Below are positions 62,715 to 64,000 of a stretch of 64,000 nt of DNA, one piece after another. Where the stretch lies: contig NZ_CP070356.1 in NCBI RefSeq assembly GCF_016919445.1, forward strand, positions 3,511,502 to 3,575,501, in the 5' to 3' direction. The notes under the pieces were generated by a model. It did no database searches and was not told the origin of the DNA. It saw only the letters and a program-made list of their open reading frames with translations. This DNA is from Pseudomonas sp. PDNC002 (lineage in GTDB: Bacteria > Pseudomonadota > Gammaproteobacteria > Pseudomonadales > Pseudomonadaceae). Numbering within the stretch: the first letter of the stretch is position 1; each line of letters starts with the position of its first letter. A program made the translations under genes and the position numbers.

Positions 62715-62748
62715 AAAAGGCCCGGTGGGGAAACCCGCCGGGCCTTTT
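62715..62748. terminator. Strong bidirectional terminator
   Basis: A 15-bp stem (AAAAGGCCCGGTGGG with CCCGCCGGGCCTTTT, one G-T wobble) with a GAAA tetraloop, flanked by A-run and T-run. It ends both the Met/Cys-rich gene and the convergent XRE-cupin gene. Confidence 0.92.
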
Positions 62749-62765
62749 GCGTTTTGCGCAGCGAC

Positions 62766-63395
62766 TCAGTCCAGCCGTTCGGCGTAGGTGGTGACGAGGT
62801 AGGCCACCGCTTCGCTGTCCGCCGGGTTGCGGTAGCTGTGTGGTTGGTCGGCGTAGAACAGGATGGAGTCGCCGGTGCCGAGCAGGAAGCGCTCGTCGTT
62901 GACGCTGATCTCCAGCACGCCCTGGGCGACCACCAGGTTTTCCTGGGTGCCCGGTGCGTGGCCGTCGGAATGCTCGATGGCCAGGCCCTTCAGGCGCAGT
63001 TCGTAGAATTCCACCTGGCGCGAGACATCGAAGGGGAACAGCGCGCGGCTGACGAAAGCGCCATCGCCGCTGACCAGGCGTTTGCTTTCCCGAGCCGGCA
63101 GCACGGCCACGCCTTCGAAGGCGCGGTCGTCGAGGAAGGCGGCGACCGAGACCTTGAGGCCCTGGGCGATCTTGCATAGCACCTTGATCGACGGGACGCT
63201 GCGCCCGGATTCGATCTGCGCGAGCATGGTCCGGCTCACGCCGCAAAGGCGGGCCAGTCCATCGAGGGAGAGATTGCGCTTGGCGCGCAGGCGCAGCAGG
63301 TTGCTGGCGACCCGTTCGCCGATGGGGTCTTCGGTGGTGCCGGGCGTGGCGTCGAACTCCACGGCCGGCAGCTCCGTGGACAGCGACAGGCCCAC
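62766..63395 (-). CDS. XRE family regulator with C-terminal cupin domain
   Basis: A 209-residue regulator: HTH_3 at about residues 28-85 (LSLDGLARLCGVSRTMLAQIESGRSVPSIKVLCKIAQGL) and a cupin at about 125-205 (HAPGTQENLVVAQGVLEISVNDERFLLGTGDSILFYADQPHSYRN). Start GTG 63395, three bases after the stop of the 53-residue gene, so they form one operon. Members control amino-acid, polyamine or metal-related metabolism with the cupin sensing a small ligand. It is convergent with the Met/Cys-rich gene; a regulatory link is possible but unproven. Confidence 0.9.
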   Translation of the reverse strand: MGLSLSTELPAVEFDATPGTTEDPIGERVASNLLRLRAKRNLSLDGLARLCGVSRTMLAQIESGRSVPSIKVLCKIAQGLKVSVAAFLDDRAFEGVAVLPARESKRLVSGDGAFVSRALFPFDVSRQVEFYELRLKGLAIEHSDGHAPGTQENLVVAQGVLEISVNDERFLLGTGDSILFYADQPHSYRNPADSEAVAYLVTTYAERLD

Positions 63396-63398
63396 TGA

Positions 63399-63560
63399 TC
63401 AGGCCTCGCGGCGGCCGCTGTCGCGGCTCTGCTGGACGATCTGGAAGGCGTCGTAGCCGGCGCGCTGCGCGTACAGCATCCACATCAGCTCAGCCTGGCG
63501 GCGGGCCTGACGGCGCGTGCGGTGGCGGGCGAGGTCGATGATGTTGTCGATGCGATCCAT
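63399..63560 (-). CDS. Hypothetical 53-residue basic protein
   Basis: A small, Arg/Gln-rich protein (begins MDRIDNIIDLARHRTRRQARRQAELMWMLYAQRAGYDAFQ; here only short pieces are relevant: the central RRQARRQAELM helix). GGAG lies seven bases before ATG 63560. It is predicted largely alpha-helical and amphipathic. Overlap-close to the XRE-cupin gene suggests a co-expressed accessory, perhaps a DNA/RNA-binding or regulator-modulating peptide. Not a family I recognise. Confidence 0.65.
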   Translation of the reverse strand: MDRIDNIIDLARHRTRRQARRQAELMWMLYAQRAGYDAFQIVQQSRDSGRREA

Positions 63561-63623
63561 GGCGGCTCCGAAAGGCTTTGAGGCAAGCCGGTTGCGGTGA
63601 AGTTGGAGCTAGCCTAGCCGTGA

Positions 63624-63634
63624 TTCTATTAGAA
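63624..63634. promoter_or_regulatory. Short dyad TTCTA-T-TAGAA upstream of the XRE-cupin operon
   Basis: An 11-base inverted repeat in an AT-rich region, 64-74 bases before the 53-residue gene. Possible autoregulatory operator of the XRE protein. Confidence 0.4.
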
Positions 63635-63666
63635 CCAGAAATACTGAATTTGCATTTGGTAATTAC

Positions 63667-64000
63667 TTATTCAGCTATAAGCAGCCGCGACGGGAAATCT
63701 GCCTGGACCGCCACCGACACCGCATCCGGCCGCCAGAATTCCTGGTCGAATTCCACCAGCAGGCCGTCCTCGGCGTAGTTCAGGCGCTCCAGCACCAGGT
63801 TGCTGGCGCCGGACGCCAATTGCAGCAGCTCGGCCTGGTCATCGTTGACCGTGCCCAGGCGCAGGTTCAGCGTGCAGCGCGTCTGCACCTTGCCGAAGCG
63901 CTCGCGCAGCACGGTGGTCAGCGAACGGTCCAGGCGCGCGTCGAGCAGATCGGGGCACCAGCTGGCGAGCAGGGTGTTGATCTCCACCAGCACCGGGCGC
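63667..64000 (-). CDS. GntR family regulator, UTRA effector domain (5' end outside window)
   Basis: Only the C-terminal part is present, about 111 residues reading in from the right edge. It matches the UTRA effector domain: PVLVEINTLLASWCPDLLDARLDRSLTTVLRERFG, then LLQLASGASNLVLERLNYAEDGLLVEFDQEFWRPDAVSVAVQ near the end. The DNA-binding domain lies beyond base 64000. UTRA regulators respond to small metabolites such as histidine derivatives, sugars or phosphonates; the target is not visible. Confidence 0.8.
   Translation of the reverse strand, partial: RPVLVEINTLLASWCPDLLDARLDRSLTTVLRERFGKVQTRCTLNLRLGTVNDDQAELLQLASGASNLVLERLNYAEDGLLVEFDQEFWRPDAVSVAVQADFPSRLLIAE

Overview
The window is GC-rich (strong G/C at third codon positions), gene-dense and free of prophage. 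Its gene families (SsuD, EpsC, DUF1127, many LysR regulators, LtaS-like sulfatase, ESPR-type autotransporter) and its 'GTAGGAGCGGA...TCCGCTCCTAC' and 'CCCTCACCC...' extragenic repeats point to a Pseudomonas chromosome. A relative of the P. aeruginosa / P. citronellolis / P. nitroreducens group is my inference. No rRNA, tRNA, CRISPR array or complete insertion sequence was seen.

Layout. 1-7087: end of a catabolic locus (thiolase, SnoaL/NTF2-like protein, SRPBCC protein, SDR) plus a complete lower meta-cleavage operon (C-C hydrolase, 2-hydroxypentadienoate hydratase, acylating acetaldehyde dehydrogenase, 4-hydroxy-2-oxovalerate aldolase). 7130-14537: a winged-helix/TolB-like/TPR regulator, a DUF1127 protein and a 1737-residue autotransporter starting with TTG. 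14568-20053: a formaldehyde-activating-enzyme remnant, LysR, iron alcohol dehydrogenase, amino-acid permease and a membrane diguanylate cyclase. 20404-24644: an envelope operon of PepSY protein, anchored sialidase-like protein, membrane protein and LtaS-type sulfatase. 24923-29066: organosulfur genes (SsuD, M24 peptidase homologue, gamma-glutamylcyclotransferase, di-Mop protein) divergent from serine acetyltransferase. 29380-34267: DapA-family lyase, VOC protein, LysR, 14-TM MFS pump, an orphan small protein and a maltose acetyltransferase-like enzyme.

34469-39667: RpiR regulator with cysteine hydrolase, glutamine-synthetase-like ligase, N-formylglutamate amidohydrolase and permease, interrupted by a 142-bp MITE-like element. 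39824-44348: Lrp/AsnC regulator with ornithine cyclodeaminase, then LysR with an AbgB-type amidohydrolase. 44593-50183: GST, a PPOX-reductase-ferredoxin fusion, a 71-residue protein, four tandem ~143-bp repeats and two LysR genes. 50407-60435: DMT exporter, sugar-type ABC importer with a molybdopterin oxidoreductase, TonB receptor, APC permease and a DUF3574 protein. 60420-61744: spermidine synthase with a second DUF3574 lipoprotein. 62181-64000: a Met/Cys-rich protein (74 Met and 14 Cys in 171 residues), then a 53-residue protein with an XRE-cupin regulator and the end of a GntR/UTRA regulator.

The strongest candidate for something new is the Met/Cys-rich protein at 62181-62696. It has its own promoter, ribosome binding site and terminator, and contains an internal duplication of about 48 residues in which all four Cys of the first copy are conserved in the second. 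Soft-metal (Cu(I)-like) binding or oxidant scavenging is my inference. Other signals of interest are a three-copy, exactly 31-bp-spaced motif before ornithine cyclodeaminase, paired dyads between ssuD and epsC, and the sialidase/LtaS-type envelope operon.
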